64,000 bases of DNA, taken from Xiphydria camelus (Eukaryota; Arthropoda; Insecta; Hymenoptera; Xiphydriidae). The notes under the pieces were generated by a model. That model did not search any database and had not been told where the DNA came from. It saw only the letters and a list, made by a program, of their open reading frames with translations. Location of the stretch: the NCBI GenBank assembly GCA_963678675.1, contig OY783192.1:24136875-24200874 (forward strand), read 5' to 3'. A program made the position numbers and the translations under genes. Positions 46,539 to 56,561 of the stretch are shown piece after piece (position 1 is the stretch's first letter; every line of letters starts with the position of its first letter).

Positions 46539-46785
46539 TCGTCCCCTTCCTGCAAAAAGTGACTAACTAACATATTTTATAAAATTCACCTAACTGGACC
46601 TAGTAGCTTAAGTTTATTAAATCTTTAAATGGTAAAACTTACTAAGTGCTAAATGCGTTGGAAGTGAGCATGCGCGCATCATAAAAAGTCATTAACCGAA
46701 ATATAATACCGATATTATAGAGCAGAAACTACCTACTAAGTCAGTTGATGATAAATGTTAGTCACTTTTTGCAGGAAGGGGACGA
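46539..46785. mobile_element. 247-bp TA-flanked MITE
   Basis: TIRs of about 30 bp start TCGTCCCCTTCCTGC and end GCAGGAAGGGGACGA, with TA at 46,537-46,538 and 46,786-46,787. The empty target (a single TA before TGTTGTTACATAT) is present in the reversed copy near 63,895 and in the copies at 57,853 and 58,080. TA duplication places it with Tc1/mariner-type elements. Confidence 0.85.
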
Positions 46786-46823
46786 TATGTTGTTACATAT
46801 ATTAACTCGAGACGTTGGAATAG

Positions 46824-47168
46824 GGCTCTAGCGTACTTCCCCAAACATAGCTTTTGTTTGTGTTACACGTGTACATATAGAGAATGTATGTACATCCAAG
46901 TTTCGCCAAGAAACCCAGCTTGGTGGCGCTGCTTGTATTTACCTTTTGATAACGATTTTCCACGGAAAGAATTTATTTGAATGCTTTGAAATCTACATTC
47001 TATTATAATTGAGGCCATGTTGATTAAATCTCATAGGTAAAACACTTCAATTATTATCCAAAATAACGTGTAAACAGCGCTTATACCACGGGCACATCTG
47101 CTTAATACTTGGTGCGTGCCACAGATGGCACTCTATCTGTTTTGCGCAGTTACCCAATCCCCCTATAG
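46824..47168. mobile_element. 345-bp insertion defined by two empty sites
   Basis: Repeat E reads GTTGGAATAG directly into (T)TTAAGAAATCC at 57,890 and 63,865, but here 345 bp intervene, with ATAG at both junctions (46,820-46,823 and 47,165-47,168). The ends share only ATAGGG inverted. Internal features are a hairpin (CCAAGAAACCCAGCTTGG, 46,907) and no ORF. The class is unknown. Confidence 0.75.
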
Positions 47169-47368
47169 TTTTAAGAAATCCTTTTGCATGCACCGCTGAA
47201 ATTTCGCCCCCTTACTCGTAAATAAATTTAATTTAATTATTACCACATCATTTACAGCTTCGATGCTGACCTTACGACTCATTTCAGTCCGAGTAGAACA
47301 TTAATTGCAAATATCATAATAAACATGCCAATGCGAATAAAAATCATCTATTAACTGTTGCAGATCAT

Positions 47369-47468
47369 GTATTCCGTTGTGGTGGGGGTCCTGATTGGTC
47401 TACTCGCTAAGATGCGTATACGTTTCTTAGCGAGTAGACCAATCAGGAACCCCACCGCAATGGAATAC
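47369..47468. mobile_element. About 100-bp palindromic MITE, family with AGACCAATCAGGA motif
   Basis: Arms GTATTCC..GTGG..AATCAGG..GAGTAGACC and complement are centred near 47,422. Extended relatives lie at 50,862-51,005 and, inverted, at 59,385-59,515. The family shares AGCGAGTAGACCAATCAGGA. Confidence 0.75.
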
Positions 47469-47654
47469 TTGATCCTGATTGGTCTCTTCGCTGAGTTGCG
47501 TGCACGCAAAGATACGAGTGACTCGAGAAAGGCCCCCCTGATCTCCCGGTAGCTGCCAATTCGGGAGATCGAAGCATCTAACCTCGAAATCAAGTGTACA
47601 AGTGATAAGAAATAAATATACGGGTTTCTCTTCGGTGAGTTTCCCCAAGTGTTT

Positions 47655-49082
47655 AAAGTAGTTACTCCATTATTGTAATCCAATTCCATTGTATCACTTA
47701 TTTTTCTGCCACGACTTTGATTGTTGATAGTGGATGGATCAGCTAATAAATTTAATTTTTATTCACTATCAACTATCAAAGTCGTGGCAGAAAAATAAGG
47801 GATTCAATGGAATTGGATTACAGTAATGTAGTAACTACTTTATTATTATTTTTCTTTATCGATATAGCCCCTCTTTCGTATTATACTATCCCAAGTTCGA
47901 ATTTATATACCGACCTGTCAAACGTGAAGTGTACATGTACCTCACTTTTATCTCATTAAGTATTACTGCAGACTCTGACATGTCATCTCGTACAGGTGCA
48001 ACCGAAGAGGACCTAGCTCGTGTCCTGTCCATGAAAAGATGACTCGATGGACATCGGAGAATGTCAGACTTGTCACCGAGCGCCTATTACCCACGGTACA
48101 TTTATTGCAATATGCGCTTTTTGTTTCAATTATTCCTGCTTTAAATAACTTTCACTTCTTTCAAAGTATTTACCTTGTACAAACTGTTCATCGTAGTGGG
48201 CAGCGATCAATGATTGTGACTAATCGTAGACAAATTATTCCCGCGATGATGTTCCCGTTGCAAAGCATATACTAGCAAGTCAGCTTACAGAGTATCCGAT
48301 GTTTAGTATCAACTTTAGCTCTTTTGGAACACCCATCACCCGAGCATAATGACGATTACGTTAATGTTAATCGCAGAATAGACCGTGAGCTCGGGTACAT
48401 TATCGCAGTAGTAGTTCGGTCCACCGAATTTTGCCTTTTAGTTTTAATAGACGAACTTGTCTACGACGAGTCGCTAATATCGATCGCTGCCTTCTACCAC
48501 GAACAGTTCATAAAAGGTTATTACCTTGAAAGAAGTAAAAGTTATTTAACGCTGGAATAGTTGAATGAAACGAGAAGCGCGTATTGCAATTAATGTACCG
48601 TGGGTAATAGGCGCTCCGTGACAAGCCGGACATTCTCCGATGTCCATCGAGTCATCTTTTTACGGACAGGACACGAGCTAGATCCTCTTCGGTTGCACCT
48701 GTACGAGATGACATGTGAGAAAATCGTGAGTCTTCATGAAAATCTTCTAACGTACTCGTTCTGCAGTAATACTTAATGAAATAAAAGTGAGGTACATATA
48801 CACTTCACGTTTGACAGGTCGGTATATAAATTCGAACTTGGGATAGTATAATACGAAAGAGGAAATATATCGATAAAGAAAAAATAATAATAAAGTAGTT
48901 ACTACATTACTGTAATCCAATTCCATTGTATCCCTTATTTTTCTGCCACGACTTTGATAGTTGATAGTGAATAAAAATCAAATTTATTGGCTGATCCATC
49001 CACTATCAACAATCAAAGTCGTGGGAGAAAAATAAGGGATACAATGGAATTGGATTACAATAATGGAGTAACTGCTTTATTA
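47655..49082. mobile_element. 1.43-kb fold-back palindrome
   Basis: The two halves mirror each other around about 48,369, apart from a partly asymmetric centre (48,300-48,480). Each end is itself a palindrome of about 185 bp (47,655-47,845; 48,890-49,082). The middle of each arm (47,960-48,300 and 48,480-48,790) is the same sequence that builds the arms of the giant palindrome at 56.5-59.4 kb. Frames of up to 78 codons here mirror each other and are not convincing genes. Confidence 0.8.
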
Positions 49083-49825
49083 TTATTTTTTATTTATTTA
49101 TATATTTCCTCTTTCGTATTATAATATCACAAGTTCCAATTTATATAAAAACCTGTCAAACGTGAAGTGTACATATATCTCACTTTTATTTCATCTCTTC
49201 TTCGCCTCTGGTATAATCATTTATACCCCACAAAGCACGTTTTTGCAAGTAACTTTTCTGTAACATTCCTGCGATATTTTGCAATATTCGTGAATACTAC
49301 CGTATGTTAGAAATATATATTTCTCGATAAATTCGTGAATGTTGCAAAATATATCATAGAAACATTTCGGAATCATTATATCGAAAGATCTCCTCGATAA
49401 GGTACAGCTCGATAAGATTGTACTTGTCAATGCTGAATTATATGGGGTTTTTATAATTATTTTAGGAAGTCTCAGAAGAATACAGGTGCAGCATAATATA
49501 GATCTGTGCTAGAAAGAATAAAGAATAATCTTCGACGAGCATTCGGGCTGTGGCAACAGAGGTTAGAATCAGCAAGACCATGGCAGGGAGGATATTGAAG
49601 GATGGACGCACGTCCATGCACTCGAGGCAGCAAATCTAACTCGCAGAATGAACCAATGCAGCTGGTTCTTGGAACAACAAGTGGACGATCCCTCGTTCAA
49701 AAGAAACCCCCTCGGGTTCGCACATGATTTGGAGTCCTTCTGGGTGGAATTCAATAGCAGTACGTTTATTTCTGTAACAGATTATAAATAACAAAATTAT
49801 ATCCAGCATTTCACTATTTAAAATA
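49083..49825 (+). mobile_element. Tc1/mariner-related non-autonomous element, copy B
   Basis: Same layout as the copy at 42,680: dispersed 5' segment, non-coding region (49,200-49,440), transposase relic (49,470-49,790) and the same 3' end, where repeat D begins immediately. Confidence 0.65.
49470..49790 (+). pseudogene. Tc1/mariner-superfamily transposase fragment, frameshifted
   Basis: Sister of the relic at 43,060. It retains segments for VATEVRISK and NQCSWFLEQQVDDPSFKRNP but has several small deletions (for example in the IDAVLERI region and the 3' part of the helix-turn-helix) that break the frame. The codon that is TAA in the sister copy is CAA here. No catalytic domain. Confidence 0.6.
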
Positions 49826-50836
49826 TAGTACGAAGGAGGAAATATATCAATAGAGTAAAACTAATGTTAAAGTAATTACTTGATTATTGTGATCCAATTC
49901 AATTGCATCTGCTATTCTTCTGCCACGGCTTTGATGGAGAAGAAACATCAAATTTATTTGTTAATCCATCGATTCACCCCATGCTCGCATGACACTGAAA
50001 ACAAAAAATAGAATGAACACAAAGATATTTGTCCTTCCATCGAAAGTGAGGTTAAAGTTGTCAGATGGCAATTAAACTTATCTGATGGGAATTCTTCTGA
50101 GACCGTCTCCTTTCCTGCTCTTGATGCACAGGTAACTAGAGAAAAATACCACTGCATCCGTTTATTATCTCGATTAAACGAAAAAAATACAAACGATTAT
50201 TAAACTATATGGAGCGTCTGTCACATTCACCACTATTGAGATTCATTACTCCGATTGCACTGAATTATCACTTTTTATTAATAAGTCCGAGGATCGAAAT
50301 AAACGCGAGGGAAATCGCTACGCGAATGGAAATATTTTATTCACTTTGAAAACCATGACCAAACATTCAAGGAATATATTCTCTCACACACTCTCACATA
50401 CATTTGATGGCGTATGCGTGTACCCGCATCTGTGTAGACATTTCCGATCATGTCCGACTTTCGCCGAAGATAGGCGGAATTAGAGTGACATTTTGACATA
50501 TATATATTGCCCGAGAAATCGGATTCTCGACTTTCAGGCGGCAGGGGCGTGGCTTAGCGTGGCTAAGGGCGAATCTCTGTCAATATTTAACTTATAACAT
50601 TTATTCTGGTCTCTATCAATAGAGAATAGTTGATTTATATGGCGTAACTAAGCATAGTTTTGGTTATAACCGTATATTTATTGAGAAAATTCGATGTAAA
50701 ATTTGAGGGGTGAAGGGGGCAGACATTTTTCCTGTCCAGATACATGGGTGCTCGCTCGCTGCGACAGCGCTGTCGGCGTCGTTCTGACGAACTACTTGAA
50801 TGAACATGCCGCGAGACACTACCGTGTCTCTTGATA
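49826..50836 (+). repeat. Long dispersed repeat D, copy 2
   Basis: Matches 44,380-45,415; relative to that copy it lacks about 40 bp near 50,243. It includes the GGGGCGTGGCTTAGCG stretch at about 50,545 and ends ACTACCGTGTCTCTTGAT. No gene seen. Confidence 0.75.
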
Positions 50837-50859
50837 TCTCAACTCACTCGCAAAGTTAC

Positions 50860-51005
50860 GTATACGCATCTAAGCGAATAGACCAATCAGGATCAAGTAT
50901 TCCGTTGTGGTGGGGGTCCTGATTGATCTACTCGCTAAGATGCGTATACGTTTCCTGATACGGAATACTTGATCCTGATTGGTCTGTTTGCTTAGATGCG
51001 TGCCC
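50860..51005. mobile_element. Palindromic MITE, AGACCAATCAGGA family, longer form
   Basis: Ends GCATCTAAGCGAATAGACC and its complement, centred near 50,933, with the inner part equal to the 47,369 element. The inverted copy is at 59,385-59,515. Confidence 0.7.
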
Positions 51006-51029
51006 GCAAAGATACGAGCGACCCGAGTA

Positions 51030-51205
51030 GAAATCTAGACAAGGCACGCCCGATCCATGATAAGGCCCGGATAGGGCTGCCCGACCAGGGCCCGATGACT
51101 TTTGTAATGCGGTTTGGGGATGATTGCCTTGTCAGGCAAACCCGATCGGGGCCCGACGGGGCTGCCCGATGAGAGCCCTAGCACGATTTTTGTCGGGCAG
51201 TTTCG
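51030..51205. repeat. GC-rich patch of repeated GCCCGATCGGGC-type words
   Basis: Short self-complementary words (GCCCGAT, CGGGGCCCGA, GGGCTGCCCGA) recur irregularly. A similar patch lies at 56,390-56,515. Both stand out against AT-rich surroundings. No function evident. Confidence 0.6.
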
Positions 51206-51449
51206 TCGAAATTTTATTAACCACCAATTAATTTTAAATGGAAGGGTGCTAAATAAGAGAAATAATTTCGAAAAAATGTTACAAATTTATTTTATAATTA
51301 ATATATTACATTAGAGTCATGTAAACATTTTTAGTCAGACATTTAAACTATTAATGTACAACAAATGCTTATTTTACTGTTTTTTCTATTGAAATTTGAA
51401 TCGATACTATCTCGTAATTTATTATATAAACTTTTCTCTCGTATCGAAA
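51206..51449. other. AT-rich sequence, nothing recognised
   Basis: No repeats, transposon ends or convincing ORFs identified. Confidence 0.5.
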
Positions 51450-51599
51450 TAGGACTTTATTGTAGATAAAAATGTAATCTTAAAAAAAGTATTGTCCGAA
51501 CACATGGGCCAAAAGTAACATATCGATACCTGAAATCGCAACAGTGGGATAACACAGATTTCGAGCTGTGTCAAACGTAAGCTAAAACCGGCCTTTATA

Positions 51600-51915
51600 C
51601 CGTATGTCCGCGATCATTTGAACCATAGGAAAATTGCGAGTTTTGCATGAGCACCCCTTTGGGACTCCTCGTCCAATAGAATCACCGGAGAAGCGTGAAT
51701 GCGCATGCGTAGTCATCCGCGAGTGTGGCGTCGTCAGCAAGTTCAGATCGATTATTTCGATAACCGATCTGAACTTGCTGACGACGCCACACTCGCGGAT
51801 GACTACGCATGCGCATTCACGCTTCTCCGGTGATTCTATTGGACAAGGAGACCCAAAGGGGTGCTCATGCAAAACTCGCAATTTTCCTATGGTTCAAATG
51901 ATCGCGGACATACGG
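51600..51915. mobile_element. 316-bp palindromic MITE, TA duplication
   Basis: Arms of about 147 bp start CCGTATGTCCGCGATC and meet at a short loop near 51,757. TA at 51,598-51,599 and 51,916-51,917 matches the single TA of the empty site at 44,178-44,179. A Tc1/mariner-type target; the two symmetric ORFs are by-products. Confidence 0.92.
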
Positions 51916-51947
51916 TACAATGCAATACTGAGATATCTCGGCAAAAA

Positions 51948-53006
51948 TCTATATATATAAAAATGAATGTTTGTCTGTCTGTCTGTCTGTATATCTCGTA
52001 TGCCTTCCTAAACCGTTCATCCCATTGCGATGAAATTTTGGGAAATGGTTGGACGCATGCCTGCGATGGTTTCTGAGTTAGTAAATCTTATACAGGGTGT
52101 TCAAAAAGTCCCGGTACGGCCGATTATCTCAGCGGGAAAACATTTTAGAGAAAAATGTTTAATACAAAACTTTAACGATTTTCCCTTGGCTACCCAGTGG
52201 TCGTATTGGATTTGACCTTGACCGTGACCTTTAAGGTAATATCAAATGCCTTCCTAAACTGTTCATCCGATTGCGATGAAACTTTGGGGAATGGTTGGAC
52301 GCATGCCCGCGAAGGTATCTTATTGTTAGTAAATCTTATAAAAGGTGTCAAAAAGTACCGGTACTGATGATTATTATGCCTTCCTAAACCGTTCATCCGA
52401 TTGCGATGAAAAGTTGGGGAATGGTTGGACGCATGCCCGCAAAGGTTTCTGAATTAGTAAATCTTATAAACGGTGTTCAAAAAGTACCGGTACTGATGAT
52501 TATTATGCCTTCCTAAACCGTTCATCCGATTGCGATGAAAAGTTGGGAAATGGTTGGACGCATGCCCGCGAAGGTTTCTGAGTTAGTAAACCTTATACAG
52601 GGTGTTCAAAAAGTACCGGTACGGATGATTATTATGCCTTCCTAAACCGTTCAACCGATTGCGATGAAAATTTGGGGAACAGTTGGACGCATATCCGCGA
52701 AGGTTTCTGAGTTAGTAAATCTTATACAGGGTGTTCAAAAAGTCGAACTATACTTGAGCTAAATTTGACCTCCGCTGACAATAAAGGTAACATGAAAAAA
52801 ATGGTCAAGGACACATTTGAACGTGAAAAAAAATTAATTTGACCTCGATATAACCTTGAAGGTCATGGTCAAGGTCAAATCCAATATGACCATTGCGTAG
52901 CCCGGGAAAAATACTAAAAGTTTTGTATTAAAAATGTATTTAAACAATGGTGGACGGACAAAATCAATCCATAATCTACCCGTGCGAAGCCGGGACGGGC
53001 TGCTAG
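51948..53006 (+). mobile_element. Non-autonomous Helitron, 1,059 bp
   Basis: 5' end TCTATATATATAAAAATG. The 3' end is a hairpin (CCCGT 52,979-52,983 / ACGGG 52,995-52,999), three bases, then CTAG followed by the host T. It is inserted exactly between A and T, as shown by the empty site GGCAAAAA|TATTT at 44,209/44,210. There are no TIRs or TSD, as expected for Helitrons. The interior has an early TGTC microsatellite and about five diverged tandem units of 123-131 bp, each starting ATGCCTTCCTAAAC (51,999; 52,246; 52,377; 52,507; 52,637). No Rep/helicase coding sequence. Confidence 0.92.
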
Positions 53007-53079
53007 TATTTAAATAAAATTACGTTTGACACAGCTCGAAATCTGTGTTATCTCACTGTTGCTTTTATAGGTATCGATA

Positions 53080-53494
53080 TAACAAAAGTTCGTAGTTAGT
53101 GAGGTAAAGCGATTCAATTTTTCATCCTAACCAAGAAGATTGAAATCATATAATATATATTTAATATATGAACCGTTGAAAACCAGAATGGTCTAAGTCA
53201 CATTTCATGTAAGCTGAGATTATTTGACTGCAAAGTTAAGTACAATTTGAAAAATCTATCTAGATGATACAAAACAGATATTTATGATTTAAAATATCTG
53301 TTTGCATCATCTATACAGATTTTTCAAATTGTACTTAACTTTGCAGTCAAATAATTTCAGCTTGCATGAAATGTGACTTAGACCATTCTGGCTTTCAACG
53401 GTTCATATATTAAATATATATTATATGATTTCAATCTTCTTGGTTAGGATGAAAAATTGAATCGCTTTACCTCACTAACTACGAACTTTTGTTA
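53080..53494. mobile_element. 415-bp fold-back MITE, probable TA duplication
   Basis: Near-perfect arms of about 195 bp starting TAACAAAAGTTCGTAG, tip near 53,287. Flanking TA at 53,078-53,079 and 53,495-53,496. It splits the right arm of the host element; the left arm (ATATCGA..AACAT at 51,520) serves as the uninterrupted reference, though a few extra bases remain at the right junction. Confidence 0.75.
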
Positions 53495-53571
53495 TATTAT
53501 GTTACTTTTGGCCCATGTTCGGAAAATACTTTTTTTAAGATTACATTTTCATCTACAATAAAGTCCCATTT

Positions 53572-53900
53572 TCTTTATCGATATATTCCTTCTTTCGTAC
53601 TATCACAAGTTCCAATTTATACACCGACCTGTCAAATGTGAAGTGTACATGTACCTCACTTCTATTTCATCTCTGTTTCGTCTCTAGGCAGGCACATTTT
53701 TACGGTAGTACAGCTGTACAGCCTTATTCGGTACTTATTTGTCTACTCGGCATCAGTGATTCCTCATTGACCGTCGTTACACTAGAGACAAAGAAAAGAT
53801 GAAATAGAAGGGAGGTACATGTACACTTCACATTCGACAGGTCGGTGTATAAATTGGAACTTGTGATATTACGGAAGAGGGAATATATCGGTAAAGAAAA
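53572..53900. repeat. Inverted repeat of the TTTATCGATATATT segment
   Basis: 53,572-53,688 is mirrored by 53,781-53,900. The intervening about 90 bp match 44,216-44,290. This belongs to the same dispersed family as the 5' region of the Tc1/mariner-related elements. Confidence 0.75.
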
Positions 53901-53979
53901 AAATAATAATAAAATAATTACCTACTTCATTATTGTAATTCAATTTCGTCGCATCTCCTATTCTTCTGCCACGAATTTC

Positions 53980-55266
53980 CCAGATAGAAAAGTGTGCTAC
54001 AGGATTAGTGTAGTACCGCCAATACAGTAGACTCGCGGTTATCCGAGTCCCGGTTAACCGAGGCTCCGGATTAATCAAGGGCTCTCTCCTGACTCCCAGC
54101 GACTCCTGTATCGACTCGTGTCGATGTTGGTGCAACATCACCGCTTCCAAGAGAGACAAACAATTAACTCAAAAATCCATGAAAGACTTCTTTTTTTAAG
54201 ATAAAATACATATGTAAGTAAATATAAAACTCTATAATGTACCTTTTGGATTTTTCTTCGTCATCCGCGAGTAATTTAAAAGAACTTTGGATTATCCGAG
54301 TTTTATTTTTAACCGAGGTACTCTCGGTCCCAATTACCTCGGATAATCAAGAATCTACTGTATACCGCCAAAGTTGATGCAGACCTTGTCGAAGCACGTC
54401 GTGTCGATAGAACCTGACATTTCTACTGTAGCATTGTACAGCAATTCTAGAAATTTTAAATTAGAGGCATATTAGAGGCAAAATGCATATCGATAACTTA
54501 CTTTGAAAACCTCGTAAGTGCAATTTTTGACAAAAATGCCATTTATAGCTTACTGTGTTCAGATTTTAAACCTTAACGCAGTAAGCTATAAATGGCATTT
54601 TTGTCAAAAATTGCACTTACGAGGTTTTCACAGTAAGGTATCGATATATACTGTCAGTACAGGGGAAGACGGTATATTACCAGAACGCTGTGCAGCTATA
54701 CTACCGTAATAATGTGGAAGTGTGCCATAGGATTAGTGCAGTGCCGCCAAGACCGCCAATATATTACCAAAGTTGATGCAGACCTTGTCGAAGCACGTCG
54801 TGTCGATAGAACCTGACATTTCTACTGTAGCATTGTACAGCAGTTCTAGAGATTTTAAATTAGAGGCATATTAGAGGCAAAATGCATATCGATACCTTAC
54901 TTTGAAAACCTCGTAAGTGCAATTTTTGACAAAACTGCCATTTATAGCTTACTGTGTTCATATTTCAAACCTTAACGCAGTAAGATATAAATGGCATTTT
55001 TGTCAAAAATTGCACTTACGAGGTTTTCACAGTAAGGTATCGATATATACTGTCAGTACAGGAAGACGGTATATTACCCCAGAACGCTGTGCAGCTATAC
55101 TACCGTAATAATGTGGGAGTGTGCCATAGGATTAGTGCAGTGCCGCCAAGACCGCCAATATATTGCCAAAGTTGATGCAGACCTTGTCAAAGCACGTCGT
55201 ATCGGTAGAACCTGATATTTCTACCGTGGCATTGTATCGCAATTCTGAAGGAACTTTTCTATCTGG
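53980..55266. mobile_element. 1.29-kb element with 14-bp TIRs and 400-bp internal tandem repeats
   Basis: CCAGATAGAAAAGT at 53,980-53,993 is mirrored exactly by ACTTTTCTATCTGG at 55,253-55,266. Inside, a 400-bp unit starting TTGATGCAGACC is repeated at 54,373 and 54,773, and partially at 55,172. Each full unit contains a palindrome of 160 bp (54,488-54,647; 54,887-55,046) with TATCGATA ends. A 336-bp pogo-type element has inserted near the left end. No ORF of note. Confidence 0.65.
54025..54360. mobile_element. 336-bp pogo/Tigger-type MITE
   Basis: Ends CAGTAGACTCGCGGTTATCC and, inverted, CAGTAGATTCTTGATTATCC, flanked by TA at 54,023-54,024 and 54,361-54,362. CAGTA..CTC..TTATCCGA termini with TA duplication are characteristic of pogo-like elements. 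The tandem copies at about 54,755 and 55,155 (ACCGCCAATATATT..CCAAAG) show the uninterrupted target. No coding sequence. Confidence 0.85.
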
Positions 55267-55479
55267 ATTTGTTAAAAGTACCTCTGAAATTATATATAAT
55301 ATTATAAGGTAATACAGTGAAAAAAAAACAATTATTAGCGAGTACTAATAACCAATAAACTTCATATACCTTCGATACAAGCATGTAGTGCTGTATTTTT
55401 TAAAACCTCTTTCCCAGGCACTTCTTTAGCAGTCGTGAATCCCTTTGCAGGATCGTGAATCCCTGGGCAGGCACATTAT

Positions 55480-55732
55480 TATGACGCTGAAAACAAAAAT
55501 AGAATAACCACAAAGATATTTGTCCAAAGATTTTATCAAAATGAGGTTGAAACGGTCAATTATGAATTACTTATCTGATGGCACTTCTTCTGAGATACGG
55601 ATGTCTCCTTTTCTACTCTTGATTCACAATCAACCAGGGAAAAAGCACTGCTTCTGTTCACTATCTTGATTATTTGAAAAAGACGGCAAACGATTATTGA
55701 ACTATACGGAGCGTCTGTCACATTTACCACTA
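55480..55732 (+). repeat. Dispersed repeat D, partial copy 3
   Basis: Matches 44,530-44,800 and 49,990-50,240 (GACGCTGAAAACAAAAA.. to CACATT.ACCACTATTG) and is cut by the transposon at 55,733. 55,270-55,479 shows nothing recognisable. Confidence 0.75.
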
Positions 55733-56376
55733 TTGGGACCGCTATTTACCGATGGCGGCGCTCGCGGCGCTGCGGAAACATGACGGATATTGGGCGTGCA
55801 GCACGCCGCGTACTTCAAATTCCGGCAACCGGTAGTACACAGTCACCCATCCAGCTAGAGTGTCCGCACTTTTCGCTGCTTAACTTCGTTGATCGGTCGG
55901 GTGTCCTCGAGTCCTCATCTGCTGCACGCTCCTATGGTTAAGACTATTATTACTATGTATTAGTGTTCATATACATTTTGACGAATAAATGTATATTACT
56001 TTTCAATAAGAAAGAGCTTGAAAAAATAAGATTTTATAATTGTATTATTCTTTTCTCAACATTTTTCTAAATTTATGATTGCATCTTTTGATAAATATTC
56101 TTGCATAGACGCAAATTGATACTAATATCAAGGTTAAATTTTGACGTCCAAGGTACGTCGTAAATATGACGTCCCTGCGACGTTAATATTACGACAACTG
56201 ACATCTGAAACCCTATACTGACCAAAAAATGACGTCTGAGACGTTATTCTAACGTTAGTGTGCTACCTGGGTACCTACCGGTCGACGGAATTTGAAGTTC
56301 GCGGCGTGCTGTACGACAATATCCGCCATGTTTCCGCAGCGCCGCGAGCGCCGCCATCGGTAATAAGCGGTCCCAA
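55733..56376. mobile_element. 644-bp non-autonomous DNA transposon with about 110-bp TIRs
   Basis: Termini TTGGGACCGCT...TACCGATGGCGGCGCTCGC and their complement at 56,268-56,376 are flanked by TA (55,731-55,732; 56,377-56,378). The interior includes module 55,918-56,115, which recurs at 59,512-59,715, and a stretch rich in GACGTC/TACGTC words (56,150-56,245). The right TIR happens to be open on the minus strand but is not a gene. Confidence 0.8.
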
Positions 56377-56561
56377 TACGATTTCAGGGCATGCCTTAGA
56401 AGCGCCCGGTCGGGCCCCGATCGGGTACGCCCGGTAGGGCATGCCCTAGAAGCGCCCGGTCGGGCCCCCGATGCTACATCGGGCAAGCCCGATCGCATTT
56501 CTACTCGGGGAATTCGAGAAAGGGGCCCCTGATCTTCCGGTAGCTGTCAATTCGGGAGATC

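Larger units (their letters stand above)
46446..47230 (+). repeat. Dispersed repeat E, interrupted copy
   Basis: Positions 46,446-46,538, 46,786-46,823 and 47,169-47,225 together match, in reverse, the continuous stretch 63,820-64,000; parts also match 57,850-57,950 and 58,019-58,090. Two insertions account for the gaps and are listed separately. Confidence 0.85.
51450..53571. mobile_element. Host inverted-repeat element carrying three insertions
   Basis: Left arm 51,450-51,585 is mirrored by 53,020-53,078 plus 53,497-53,571. Removing the three insertions listed below leaves an element of about 330 bp, whose central part is paralogous to 44,089-44,215. Confidence 0.85.

Noticed and set aside
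48039..48560. 78-codon ORFs in the 1.43-kb palindrome
   Set aside because: Similar frames recur only where the fold-back sequence recurs; no domain, start context or codon bias supports them.
51582..51960. About 100-codon ORFs on both strands
   Set aside because: They lie within the near-perfect 316-bp palindrome and mirror each other.
51999..52745. CRISPR-like spaced repeats
   Set aside because: Units are about 125 bp, diverged and contiguous, inside a Helitron in eukaryotic DNA.
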